Source: Salidesulfovibrio onnuriiensis
GTDB lineage: Bacteria > Desulfobacterota > Desulfovibrionia > Desulfovibrionales > Desulfovibrionaceae
Length of the DNA stretch: 64,000 nucleotides
Assembly (NCBI RefSeq): GCF_008001235.1
Contig: NZ_CP040751.1
Location: 124,001 to 188,000, forward strand
Direction of reading: 5' to 3'
In this document: positions 8,773-18,153 of the stretch, piece after piece
How positions within the stretch are numbered: the stretch's first letter is position 1
Layout: each line of letters starts with the position of its first letter
Notes under the pieces: generated by a model
The model's database searches: none
What the model saw: the letters and a program-made list of their open reading frames with translations, nothing else
What the model was told of the DNA's origin: nothing
Translations under genes and position numbers: made by a program

Positions 8773-8799
8773 AAAGGGCTGCCGAAAGGCAGCCCTTTT
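8772..8799. terminator. bidirectional terminator between pseC and pseF
   Basis: AAAAGGGCTGCC and GGCAGCCCTTTT pair perfectly around a GAAA tetraloop, with A and T runs on both sides, between two convergent genes. Confidence 0.92.
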
Positions 8800-9515
8800 C
8801 AAATCTCATTCCGTTCTCTGAGGACCCGGTACATGGCCTCGGCCCGCACCCAATCCTCCTCATCGTCAATATCCTGAACCCGGTGCCTCGGAATCACAAT
8901 GCCCACGGCATCGCCCATAAGAAACTCCCCCCCCGAAAGAAGAAAATCCTTTCTTGCCCAGTAGAACTGTCCTGCGTCATGCCATGCCTGAGGCAGATCC
9001 TGCGACCGGGCGTTGAGGTTCTCCGGATGAAACATCTCCAATCGGCCGTCCTCTTCCATGCGCAGGGAACGGAAAATGGGGTAGGCGAACGAGGTTACAG
9101 AAAAAGCGGCCGGAGCGTTTTTCAACGCCTCCAGGCCCGCGGCGAGATCGGCCGGCACTATGAACGGCGCGGTCGCAAACATGCAGCAGACGTTGATCAC
9201 ATTTCGGCCGTCGTCCTGTAGCTGCTGCACGGCATGCCGGATCACGGAAACGATACCCGTAAAATCGTCTGCAAGGTCGGCCGGGCGAAGAAAAGGAGTC
9301 TCAGCTCCATATTCCCGAGCCACCTCGGCAATGTCCTCATCGTCCGTGGAGACCACGACGGATTCGAAAAGACCGCTCTTCAGCGCGGTTTCAATGGAAT
9401 GCGCAATAATAGGCTTGCCAGCGAATTCCCTGATATTTTTGCGAGGGATACGCTTACTGCCACCCCTGGCGGGAATAATGGCGACATTGCCTTGATTCTG
9501 TAGCGCGATGCTCAT
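8799..9515 (-). CDS. pseF: pseudaminic acid cytidylyltransferase
   Basis: The 238-residue product belongs to the CMP-sugar cytidylyltransferases: the CTP-binding start AIIPARGGSKRIPRKN at about residues 12-27, then VVVSTDDEDIA and a C-terminal DIDDEEDW metal-binding motif. PseF activates pseudaminic acid as CMP-Pse, the donor for glycosyltransferases. It lies 13 nt downstream of pseB on the same strand, so the two are probably cotranscribed. The ribosome site is weak. CMP-legionaminic or CMP-sialic acid synthetases share the fold, but the neighbouring PseB/C/G/I genes point to pseudaminic acid. Confidence 0.92.
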   Translation of the reverse strand: MSIALQNQGNVAIIPARGGSKRIPRKNIREFAGKPIIAHSIETALKSGLFESVVVSTDDEDIAEVAREYGAETPFLRPADLADDFTGIVSVIRHAVQQLQDDGRNVINVCCMFATAPFIVPADLAAGLEALKNAPAAFSVTSFAYPIFRSLRMEEDGRLEMFHPENLNARSQDLPQAWHDAGQFYWARKDFLLSGGEFLMGDAVGIVIPRHRVQDIDDEEDWVRAEAMYRVLRERNEI

Positions 9516-9528
9516 GCGTTTTCGAGAG

Positions 9529-10545
<1,017 letters not shown>

Positions 10546-10595
10546 TCAATCTGCGTGTTTTTGACGAGAAACAATCCTGGTTATCTAGCGCAAGA

Positions 10596-10623
10596 GGCCC
10601 GTAAAACGCAAGGTTTGCGGGCC
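10596..10623. repeat. inverted repeat in the pseB/pseGH divergent promoter region
   Basis: GGCCCG and CGGGCC pair, with an inner AAAC/GTTT stem, around a GCAAG loop. There is no T-run and both flanking genes point away from it, so it is more likely a regulatory or leader structure than a terminator. Confidence 0.35.
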
Positions 10624-10651
10624 AGATCGTCATTTTCGACACTGCCCCCAG

Positions 10652-10680
10652 TTGACGGGGTTCCTGCTGTGACATTACTA
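10652..10680 (+). promoter_or_regulatory. candidate promoter for pseGH-pseI
   Basis: TTGACG at 10652-10657 is followed after 17 nt by TTACTA at 10675-10680, about 50 nt before the pseGH start. The -10 is weak. Confidence 0.3.
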
Positions 10681-10732
10681 GTACGGATATTTTTACGGGC
10701 GTAAATCCTCAACCACCGGACGCGGAGCAACC

Positions 10733-12208
10733 ATGACCCACAACCAACCGGGACAACTTCATATCCGCGCGGACGCGACCCCCGCCATGGGCGGAGGACA
10801 CGTGATGCGCTGCCTCGCCCTGGCCCAGGCCTGGAAACGACGGGGAGGGGAGGTTGCCTTTCACGGACATTTGGCGTCCGAAGCCATCAGAACCCGCATT
10901 GAGAACTCGGGCTTCACCCTTGTGCCAATAAATGCAGACTCTACGGGGGCGGCTCCGTTCGTGGAAAGGGATATGCCCGAAGAATGGGTCGTTCTCGACG
11001 GTTATCATTTCACTCCCAACGACGGCATAGCGCTCAGGCAAATGGGCTACAGAACACTTTTCATCGACGACCAGGCCCAGCATCAGTCCTACCCATTCGA
11101 CCTGGTGCTCAACCATAATGTCCACGCCAGCAATGGCATGTATCCCGAAGGGACCACCTGTCTTACCGGCCCCCGACATGCGTTGATCCGCGAAGAATTT
11201 CTCGACTGGAACAACAAGCCCCGCACCGCCCAGAGGGCATGCCCTGTCGTTTTCATCACCATGGGGGCAAGCGACCCCACGGGGACAACCTTCACGGCAC
11301 TTAAAGCCCTGAGTAATGCGTCCTTTGAAGCCGTCGTTGTTTCCGGGCCTGCGAATCCGCGTTTTACGGAACTGGCAGAAGCCTGCCGCAAAGCCCCTTT
11401 TCCGGCCAAACTCCTGGACAATCCAGCCAACTTGGCTGAGGAGATGTGGCGGGCCGACCTAGCCATAACCTCAGCCAGCGTGGTCAGCCTGGAACTGGCC
11501 TGCCTCGGGGTTCCGATGCTGGCCGTCACCACGGCGGACAACCAGACTGGGGTAGGCCGGTTCATCGAACGATCGGGAGTCGGAGTGGACTGCGGCGGAT
11601 TGGACTCCGGGCTGAAGAAGCGTCTCTTCCAGGAACTTCTTCGGCTGAAGCAGAATCCCGAAACGCTTAAAGAGATGGCGGCTGCGGGCCGAAGACTGGT
11701 GGATGGGCACGGAGCCGCCCGGGTTGTTGAACGCATGGCTCCAACAAAAATCAGCGTTCGCCCGGCGGAAGAAACGGACTGCGCCCCGATCTGGCAATGG
11801 GCCAACGACCCCGTTTCAAGAACCAACTCCTTTGACAGCTCAGAAATACCGTGGGAAAGCCATTGCAAATGGTTCACGGCCAAGCTGGAGCAAAAGGATT
11901 GCAGAATGCTCATCGGCATGAACCAAAACAATGTTCCGGTGGGGGTGGTGCGTGTCGAATTCGTCAAAGGAGAACACGTCATATCCGTTAATCTTTCTCC
12001 GCAGTTCCGCGGGGTCGGCTTGGGATCGGCACTCATCAAGGCCGGATGCGAGCACTGCTGCCGAGATGGCCGCATGGCCATTACGGCATATGTAAAACCG
12101 GAAAACGCGGCATCCCGCAAGGTTTTTGCGGCTGCGGGCTTCCTTGAACAGGAAACGCTGGACTACACCGGTGCGCAAGCGCTGCGCATGATTTTCAGAG
12201 GAGAATAA
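10733..12208 (+). CDS. pseG: PseG-PseH fusion: UDP-sugar hydrolase plus GNAT N-acetyltransferase
   Basis: This 491-residue protein joins two steps of pseudaminic acid synthesis. Residues 1-340 are PseG-like, a GT-B-fold UDP-2,4-diacetamido-2,4,6-trideoxy-beta-L-altropyranose hydrolase, with GGGHVMRCLALA near the N-terminus, FIDDQ and a C-terminal UDP-binding half (TSASVVSLELACLGVPML). Residues 345-491 are a GNAT domain, with ISVRPAEETDC at its start and the acetyl-CoA loop FRGVGLGSALI, matching the role of PseH. In most species these are separate genes. The pathway order is PseB, PseC, PseH, PseG, PseI, so the fused domains catalyse successive steps. The stop codon abuts the pseI start with no gap. 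Confidence 0.92.
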   Translation: MTHNQPGQLHIRADATPAMGGGHVMRCLALAQAWKRRGGEVAFHGHLASEAIRTRIENSGFTLVPINADSTGAAPFVERDMPEEWVVLDGYHFTPNDGIALRQMGYRTLFIDDQAQHQSYPFDLVLNHNVHASNGMYPEGTTCLTGPRHALIREEFLDWNNKPRTAQRACPVVFITMGASDPTGTTFTALKALSNASFEAVVVSGPANPRFTELAEACRKAPFPAKLLDNPANLAEEMWRADLAITSASVVSLELACLGVPMLAVTTADNQTGVGRFIERSGVGVDCGGLDSGLKKRLFQELLRLKQNPETLKEMAAAGRRLVDGHGAARVVERMAPTKISVRPAEETDCAPIWQWANDPVSRTNSFDSSEIPWESHCKWFTAKLEQKDCRMLIGMNQNNVPVGVVRVEFVKGEHVISVNLSPQFRGVGLGSALIKAGCEHCCRDGRMAITAYVKPENAASRKVFAAAGFLEQETLDYTGAQALRMIFRGE

Positions 12209-13252
12209 ATGAATATCAAATTGGGATCTCATGCCGTCGGCGACGATGCGCCAGTATTTGTGATCGCCGAGATGTCCGCCAACCACAATCATGACATGGA
12301 CCGCGCGGTGAAAATACTCGAAGCCGCGGTTGAGGCCGGAGCCGACGCTGTCAAACTGCAGACATACACCCCGGACACGATCACCATTGATAGCGACAAC
12401 CAGTATTTCCGCATCAAGGGTACCCTCTGGGAGGGACAAAGTCTGCACAGCCTTTACAAAGAGGCGTACATGCCCTGGGAGTGGCAGCCCAGACTGAAGA
12501 AGGTTGCGGACGAGCTCGGGGTCATGCTCTTCTCCTCCCCCTTTGACCATTCTGCGGTGGACTTTCTTGAGGAAATGGACGTGGCCGCCTACAAACTCGC
12601 CTCATTCGAGGTGGTGGATCTGCCCCTCATCCGCAAGATCGCTTCCACAGGAAAACCCATGATCATGTCCACGGGCATGGCCGACCTGGACGAGATCCAG
12701 GAGGCGGTGGACACATTCCATGACGCAGGCGGCAAAGGCCTTGTCCTGCTCAAATGCACCAGCGCCTATCCCGCCCTGGCCGAAGACGCCAACCTGCGCA
12801 CCATCCCGGACTTGGCCCAACGGTTCGGCGTCCCCGCAGGGCTTTCCGACCACACCCTGGGGTCCGCGGTGGCTGTCACCTCGGTTGCCCTCGGAGCCTG
12901 CGTGGTGGAAAAACACTTCACCCTGAGCCGCGAAGCGGGCGGCCCCGACGCATCCTTTTCCATGGAGCCCGACGAATTCAAGGCCATGGTCAGGGACATC
13001 CGGATCGCGGAAAAGTCCTTGGGAAAAGTCACATACGAAATCACGGAAAAACAAAAGGCGAGTAGAAACTTCCGCCGCTCTCTGTTCTTTGTCGAGGATG
13101 TGCAAAAGGGAGAGATCATCACCGGGGCCCACGTCCGTTCAATCCGCCCCTCCAACGGCCTGCACACCAGGCACCTGGAAGAGATCATCGGCAAGAAGGC
13201 TTCCCGGGACATCGAACGCGGAACCCCCTGTTCCTGGGAATTGATTGAGTAG
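12209..13252 (+). CDS. pseI: pseudaminic acid synthase
   Basis: This 347-residue NeuB-family synthase condenses phosphoenolpyruvate with 2,4-diacetamido-trideoxy-altrose to form pseudaminic acid. The TIM-barrel half carries VFVIAEMSANHNHD, KLQTYTPDTIT and a metal-site region. The C-terminal 60-70 residues form a SAF domain (RSLFFVEDVQKGEII, VRSIRPSNGLH). The PseI-type motif KEAYMPWEW separates it from NeuB and LegI. The ATG follows the pseGH stop directly, so translation is coupled. A strong terminator lies 55 nt downstream. Confidence 0.94.
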   Translation: MNIKLGSHAVGDDAPVFVIAEMSANHNHDMDRAVKILEAAVEAGADAVKLQTYTPDTITIDSDNQYFRIKGTLWEGQSLHSLYKEAYMPWEWQPRLKKVADELGVMLFSSPFDHSAVDFLEEMDVAAYKLASFEVVDLPLIRKIASTGKPMIMSTGMADLDEIQEAVDTFHDAGGKGLVLLKCTSAYPALAEDANLRTIPDLAQRFGVPAGLSDHTLGSAVAVTSVALGACVVEKHFTLSREAGGPDASFSMEPDEFKAMVRDIRIAEKSLGKVTYEITEKQKASRNFRRSLFFVEDVQKGEIITGAHVRSIRPSNGLHTRHLEEIIGKKASRDIERGTPCSWELIE

Positions 13253-13307
13253 CCCCTCAACACCACGTTCGCACCACAAACGCCTTACGCAAGCCCCATA
13301 TATGCAA

Positions 13308-13343
13308 AGAGCCAAGGGAATCACTGCCCTTGGCTCTTTTTTT
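13308..13343. terminator. terminator after pseI
   Basis: AGAGCCAAGGG and CCCTTGGCTCT form a stem with about an 8-nt loop, followed by seven T's. The element lies between convergent pseI and the 13381 gene. Confidence 0.93.
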
Positions 13344-13380
13344 CACGGAATATGGTGCCGGATCGAAATAAAATCCTTGA

Positions 13381-15039
13381 TCAGGGCTTCAGCCAGTGCG
13401 GCTTCTTGGGCTTTTCCAGCCCCAGGGACATGGTCAGCTGCTTAAGCAGGAATTTCGGTTTGAAAGCATAGCGGTAATAAACCGAAGGCGATATCGTCTT
13501 CACCGCACCCAGCACCTTCCTGAACCCGGCCACATCCGCATCGTACTTCATGAGCGCGTAGGCATCGATACATGCAATTTCCAGGTGGGCATCAAGCCAT
13601 GCCCTGGCTTTCTTCCTGTCCAGGCCACCTTCCAGGGCTTTGTCGTACGGGTTCGTGTAACAAAGAATGTTGTCGACCCTCTCTTCCGGGCTCTGGTAAA
13701 TGGAGGCATTGTTGCTGTGCAGCCGCCAGGTGGAGACCACTTCGTCGAAGACGGCCACCTTGCCGGCAAGAAGCATGCGATAGGTGCACTCCAGGTCGGT
13801 ATTCACGATGTCATAGGAATAAAAACCCAGTTCCCGCGCAAGCTCCGCATGGTACAAAGCGGTGACGTGAGGTGCGCTGAAGGAACAATCCTTGAGGGCC
13901 ATGAACGCTTCCAACCCATCAACGACCGGGGCAAAGCCGACATTCTGCCCGCCCACCTTCTCGGTGCCGTCGGAATACAGCGTGCGTTTCTTGGCGCAGG
14001 CCATGACAATTTCCGGCTCGGAGGCAATACGCTCCATGGCTTTTGCTATCCATTCCGGATCATGGATGAAATCGTCCCCGTCCAGATTGAGCACCCACTC
14101 GCCTCGGGCCCTCTCGTAAAGGCTGACGCGGTAGTTGCCCACTCTCCCCAGGTTCTCCGTATTGTGAAAGACCCTGACCCTCGGGTTGTCCTTATAGGCG
14201 GCCAATACCGCCCTTGTATTGTCTGAGGAGCGGTCGTCGCTGACCACGACTTCGAGGTTCTCATAGGTCTGGGCCAGGGCGCTGTCCACGGCCTCGCAAA
14301 CATAATCCGCCTGATTGAAGGTGGGGATCATGATGGTCACCAGGGGGCTCTCAGCGGCTTCTCCGGAAGAGCGGGATACGGCGCGCCCCGCAGGCGTCTG
14401 CGCAAGGACCTTCTCCGCATCGGCGGGGTCGGTTATGTTGAAGGTCGCCCCCTTGTGCTCCGCAAAAAATGAAAACGGCAACTCGGTAACGGACTTGTCT
14501 TCCCTGATGTCCACGGGGAAAGCGCTTTCGTCCTTGCGCCACAGCAGCCCCAGGCCCCAGTCGCAATCAAACACCGCATGACCTATCTGCGGGAAATCCC
14601 GCTGAATATGGTGAACGGCTTTCCAAACATCGCCGGTCCAGGCACCGTCGTGGAATTCACGGGTGGCATGGAACTCTTCCTTGGGCAGGCAGTCGTGCAA
14701 AAAGATCAGACCATTTTCACTCAGGCAATTGAAGGCGTTCGAGACATCCTTGATGACCTGCTCGTAGAGATGAAGCCCATCAATAAAAATGACGTCGAAT
14801 ATCTCGTTGTTCTGAGAAAAGAACTCGTCACTTGTTTCAGGATGAATCGTCACGTGCCGGAGGTTCGGGAGCAAGTGCGGAGGCAGCTGGTCCGTCCGGG
14901 GAACGGGGTCCACCCCGACCTTCCTGGGAGCATGGACCCGGCAGAGGTTGTCTCCACGCCTGATGCCGATCTCCAGATACCTGCCTTGCGGATAATACGC
15001 CAACAACCTCTGAGCCAATGAAATTCTGTTCTGAATCAT
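13381..15039 (-). CDS. fusion of class I methyltransferase-like domain and family 2 glycosyltransferase
   Basis: The 552-residue product has two parts. The first 200 residues look like a SAM-dependent methyltransferase of the Methyltransf_24 type (YLEIGIRRGDNLCRV, IFDVIFIDGLHLYEQV, FLHDCLP). From about residue 232 a GT-A family 2 glycosyltransferase follows (VTIMIPTFNQADYVCEAVDSAL, VVSDDRSSDNT, and LDGDDF as the DxD metal motif). The ATG at 15039 was taken because the frame upstream to 15129 lacks family features; its ribosome site is weak. It closes the pseudaminic acid locus and could transfer a sugar onto flagellin or a surface glycan. Donor and acceptor are not readable. Confidence 0.85.
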   Translation of the reverse strand: MIQNRISLAQRLLAYYPQGRYLEIGIRRGDNLCRVHAPRKVGVDPVPRTDQLPPHLLPNLRHVTIHPETSDEFFSQNNEIFDVIFIDGLHLYEQVIKDVSNAFNCLSENGLIFLHDCLPKEEFHATREFHDGAWTGDVWKAVHHIQRDFPQIGHAVFDCDWGLGLLWRKDESAFPVDIREDKSVTELPFSFFAEHKGATFNITDPADAEKVLAQTPAGRAVSRSSGEAAESPLVTIMIPTFNQADYVCEAVDSALAQTYENLEVVVSDDRSSDNTRAVLAAYKDNPRVRVFHNTENLGRVGNYRVSLYERARGEWVLNLDGDDFIHDPEWIAKAMERIASEPEIVMACAKKRTLYSDGTEKVGGQNVGFAPVVDGLEAFMALKDCSFSAPHVTALYHAELARELGFYSYDIVNTDLECTYRMLLAGKVAVFDEVVSTWRLHSNNASIYQSPEERVDNILCYTNPYDKALEGGLDRKKARAWLDAHLEIACIDAYALMKYDADVAGFRKVLGAVKTISPSVYYRYAFKPKFLLKQLTMSLGLEKPKKPHWLKP

Positions 15040-15169
15040 AATGCCTACAATGTGGTCTATTTTATGAATAGTGCATACTGTGAAACCGTTTAGCGCCGAC
15101 CAATAAAATACTATTGACAGGCGAGCCACCTTATAGCGTTAGCAATTCTTCATCAATGTTTTTATCAAC

Positions 15170-15203
15170 CGGGCGTCCCTCAAAGCTTTGCGTGGGGCGC
15201 CCG
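15170..15203 (-). terminator. possible terminator of the glycyl radical enzyme operon
   Basis: CGGGCGTCCC and GGGGCGCCCG pair with one wobble around a 14-nt loop, 5 nt after the 15208 stop. No T-run follows on the minus strand, so termination strength is doubtful. Confidence 0.4.
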
Positions 15204-15207
15204 CGCG

Positions 15208-15792
15208 TCAGCGCAAATATCTTTCCTTATCCTTATTTGAATATTCATTCCACTCTCGAAGTTCCCACTGAGATGGATTATTTGTCTTATCATTTAATTT
15301 ATTAATATATTTATTATAAGTTTTTTCATCTGCATCTGGCCACTTGGGCAATGCGCCTTGAGATTTTTGGGCAGTATCAATATCCAGATTTCTCAGGACA
15401 ATACTATCAATCGGACAATGAGGAGGTTCATGCTTAATTATTCCAGCACACCAAAGATATTTCAGATACATATTGAGTAATTTCTGAGCGACTCCAAAAG
15501 TCATCTTGCCTTTAAACAGGCAACTTTTTAAATCATCCTCCATTGATCTCTCGACCAAAGATTCTATGTTCGCAAGATGCTCCTTTTCATCAACTTTTCC
15601 TGCAACATATTTTTTCTCAAGGTCGTACAAGAAGTCCTGAAAGGTGTAATATACGAAATAGCGCTCATTATCTTTAGCACCTTTCACATACGTCTTCCGC
15701 ACCCTGTTTGCCACGGCAGCAGACCACGCATTGGAAAAGAAAACGTCGCGTAAAAAGCCAAGTTTCAAATCATCGATCTTTGTTCCAGACAT
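15208..15792 (-). CDS. hypothetical protein coupled to the glycyl radical enzyme
   Basis: This 194-residue protein has no catalytic motif that I recognise. It is Lys-, Tyr- and Asp-rich and markedly more AT-rich than its neighbours. A hydrophobic middle segment, FGVAQKLLNMYLKYLWCAG, is followed by PPHCPIDSIVL; I have the impression of an uncharacterised family with this FGxAQKxLNxYLKYLW...PHCP pattern, possibly HEPN-like, but cannot prove it. The ATG lies 2 nt after the glycyl radical enzyme stop, with GGAG inside that gene's end, so it is translated from the same message. Its composition suggests separate acquisition. The function is unknown. Confidence 0.72.
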   Translation of the reverse strand: MSGTKIDDLKLGFLRDVFFSNAWSAAVANRVRKTYVKGAKDNERYFVYYTFQDFLYDLEKKYVAGKVDEKEHLANIESLVERSMEDDLKSCLFKGKMTFGVAQKLLNMYLKYLWCAGIIKHEPPHCPIDSIVLRNLDIDTAQKSQGALPKWPDADEKTYNKYINKLNDKTNNPSQWELREWNEYSNKDKERYLR

Positions 15793-15794
15793 AA

Positions 15795-18152
15795 CTACCC
15801 CAACTCCTGTTCCGTTCTGCTGATAATCTCTTCCTGATGATCCCTGTCCAGATCCACGAAGTAGTCACTGTACCCCGCAACCCGCACCAGCAGGTTCCGG
15901 TACTCGTCCGGGTTCTCCTGGGCCAGCCGCAGGGTTCTGGTGTCCACCACGTTGAACTGGATGTGGTGCCCGCCCAGGGTGAAATAGGTGCGCACCAGGC
16001 CGCAGAGCTTGTCCAGGTCGCGGTCCGTGGCCAGCACGCTGGGCAGGAAGCGCTGGTTCAGCAGGGTGCCGCCGGACTTGGCCTGATCCATCTTGCTCAA
16101 TGATTTGACCACGGCCGTGGGCCCGTTGCGGTCCGCCCCGTGGGATGGAGAGGTGCCGTCCGACTCGGGCAGATGCGCCCTGCGCCCGTTGGGCGTGGCC
16201 CCGAGCATCTTGCCGAAGTAGACGTGGCAGGTGGTGGAGAGCATGTTCAGGTGGTAGCGCCCGCCCTTGGTGTTCAGACGTCCGTCAATGGTCTGGAACA
16301 GGGACTCGTAGACCCGGCGCATGATGTCGTCGGCCCGGTCGTCGTCGTTGCCGAAAAACGGGGTCCGGTTCCAGAGCCGCAGCCGCAAGGGTTCGGCCCC
16401 CTCGAAATCGTTTTCGAGCGCCTCCAGCAGGTCGGCCATGGACAGGCCGCCCTCGAACACATGGGTCTTGAGCGCGGAAAGGCTGTCCGTGACCGTGCCG
16501 ATGCCGCAGCACTGGATGTAGCTGGTGTTGTAGCGCGGCCCGCCGTCGTAGTAGTCGCGCCCCTTGTCGATGCAGTCGCGGATGACCACGGACAGGAACG
16601 GCGCGGGCGAATGCTTGGCGTACATGCGCTCGATGTAGTTATTGACCCGCACCTTGAGGTCCACCACGTGTTCCAGCTGGCGGACAAAGGCGTCGTAGAG
16701 TTCCTCGTATGTTTCAAAGGCCTCGGGGTCTCCGGTTTCCAGGCCCACCCTGCGGCCCGTGAGCGGGTCCACGCCGTTGTTGAGCGTGACCTCCAGCACC
16801 TTGGGCACGTTGAGGTAGCCGGTGAGAATGTAGGCCTCCTTGCCGAACGCGCCGGTCTCGATGCATCCGCTGGTGCCGCCCTCGCGCGCATCCTCCACGA
16901 ATTTTCCCGCGCGCACCTGCTCCATGACCACCAAATCCGAATTGAACACCGAGGGATAGCCGTAGCCCTGGCGGATGACCCTGGACGCGGCCCGCAGCAG
17001 CCGTTCGGGCGTACGCTCGCTCACATGCACGCTGGGCTGGGGCTGCAGCAGATGCAGGTCGTCCACCACCTCCAGGATCAGGCTGGAAACCTCGTTGCTG
17101 CCGTCCGAGCCGTCCCGCTTCAGCCCGCCGATGTTGATCTGGGTGAAATCGTTGTAGGTGCCGCTCTCCTTGGCCGTGACCCCCACCTTGGGGGGTGCCG
17201 GGTGGTTGTTGACCTTGATCCAGAAGCAGCTCAGCAGCTCTTTGGCCGCCTCGCGGCTCAGGGTGCCGTCAGCAATGCCCTGCTCGTAGAACGGTCCCAG
17301 GTGCTGGTCCAGATGGCCCGGGCTCATGGCGTCCCAGCCGTTGAGCTCGGTGATGGCGCCCAGGTGCACGAACCAGTACATCTGGAGAGCCTCCCAGAAG
17401 TCGCGCGGCCGGTGCGCGGGCACGCGGCGGCAGACGTCGGCCATGCGCCGCAGTTCGGCCTCACGCGCCGGGTCGTCGGTCTGGTCGGCCATGTGGTCGG
17501 CCAGCTCCGCATGACGGGCCGCGAACAGCATGACCGCGTTGCAGGCGATGTCCATGGCCTTGAGCTGCTCGGCCTTGTCCGAAGCCTCGGCGTCGTTCAG
17601 GAAATCCAGTGCGGCCAGCCTGCCGGTGATGCGCGCCTTGAAATCGAGCATGCCCGTTTCGTAGATGATGCCGTCCAGGGCCGTGTGCCCGGGGGCGCGC
17701 TGTTCCATGAACTCGGTGAACAGCCCGCACTCGTAGGCGGCCTTCCAATCCTCGGGCACGTGGCTGAATACGCGGTCGCGCATGGACCGGCCCTGCCAGT
17801 ACGGGATGACCACGTCCTCGTAGGTCCCGATGTCTTCCTCGGCAACGTCGTAGCGGGCCATGGACCGGGAATTGAGGATGCGCAGGTCCTCGGCCGAATG
17901 GCAGGTAAGCTCAGGGAAGGTGGGCACGGCCTTGGGGCGCGGCCCGCGCTCGCCCACAATGAGTTCCAGTTCACCGATGTACAGGGTCTTGCGGGCGCAC
18001 AGCTCATGGAAAAACCTGGCCCGGAGCACGGGCAGGGAGTATTTGCCGTAATTCTCGCGGTAGAATTCCGTCTCCATGACGGCCCGTTCGATGGAGATGG
18101 AGGGCACGGCCTCGAAACTTTCCTTCCTGAGTCTTTCTATACGCTCGTTCAT
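15795..18152 (-). CDS. glycyl radical enzyme, probably trans-4-hydroxy-L-proline dehydratase type
   Basis: The 785-residue protein is a glycyl radical enzyme. The radical glycine is in RVAGYSDYF about 25 residues from the C-terminus. The thiyl cysteine is in GGTSGCIETG near residue 430, with Glu two residues later, as in the dehydratase and lyase branch (HypD, CutC, IslA) and unlike the Cys-Cys of pyruvate formate-lyase. The surrounding GKEAYILTGYLNVPK and the RVAGYSDYFVDL tail remind me most of HypD, which dehydrates trans-4-hydroxyproline to pyrroline-5-carboxylate; that substrate call is moderate. The ATG at 18152 has GGGAGG 6 nt upstream. The activase gene ends 1 nt before it. Oxygen-sensitive and cytoplasmic. 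Confidence 0.9.
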   Translation of the reverse strand: MNERIERLRKESFEAVPSISIERAVMETEFYRENYGKYSLPVLRARFFHELCARKTLYIGELELIVGERGPRPKAVPTFPELTCHSAEDLRILNSRSMARYDVAEEDIGTYEDVVIPYWQGRSMRDRVFSHVPEDWKAAYECGLFTEFMEQRAPGHTALDGIIYETGMLDFKARITGRLAALDFLNDAEASDKAEQLKAMDIACNAVMLFAARHAELADHMADQTDDPAREAELRRMADVCRRVPAHRPRDFWEALQMYWFVHLGAITELNGWDAMSPGHLDQHLGPFYEQGIADGTLSREAAKELLSCFWIKVNNHPAPPKVGVTAKESGTYNDFTQINIGGLKRDGSDGSNEVSSLILEVVDDLHLLQPQPSVHVSERTPERLLRAASRVIRQGYGYPSVFNSDLVVMEQVRAGKFVEDAREGGTSGCIETGAFGKEAYILTGYLNVPKVLEVTLNNGVDPLTGRRVGLETGDPEAFETYEELYDAFVRQLEHVVDLKVRVNNYIERMYAKHSPAPFLSVVIRDCIDKGRDYYDGGPRYNTSYIQCCGIGTVTDSLSALKTHVFEGGLSMADLLEALENDFEGAEPLRLRLWNRTPFFGNDDDRADDIMRRVYESLFQTIDGRLNTKGGRYHLNMLSTTCHVYFGKMLGATPNGRRAHLPESDGTSPSHGADRNGPTAVVKSLSKMDQAKSGGTLLNQRFLPSVLATDRDLDKLCGLVRTYFTLGGHHIQFNVVDTRTLRLAQENPDEYRNLLVRVAGYSDYFVDLDRDHQEEIISRTEQELG

Positions 18153-18153
18153 A

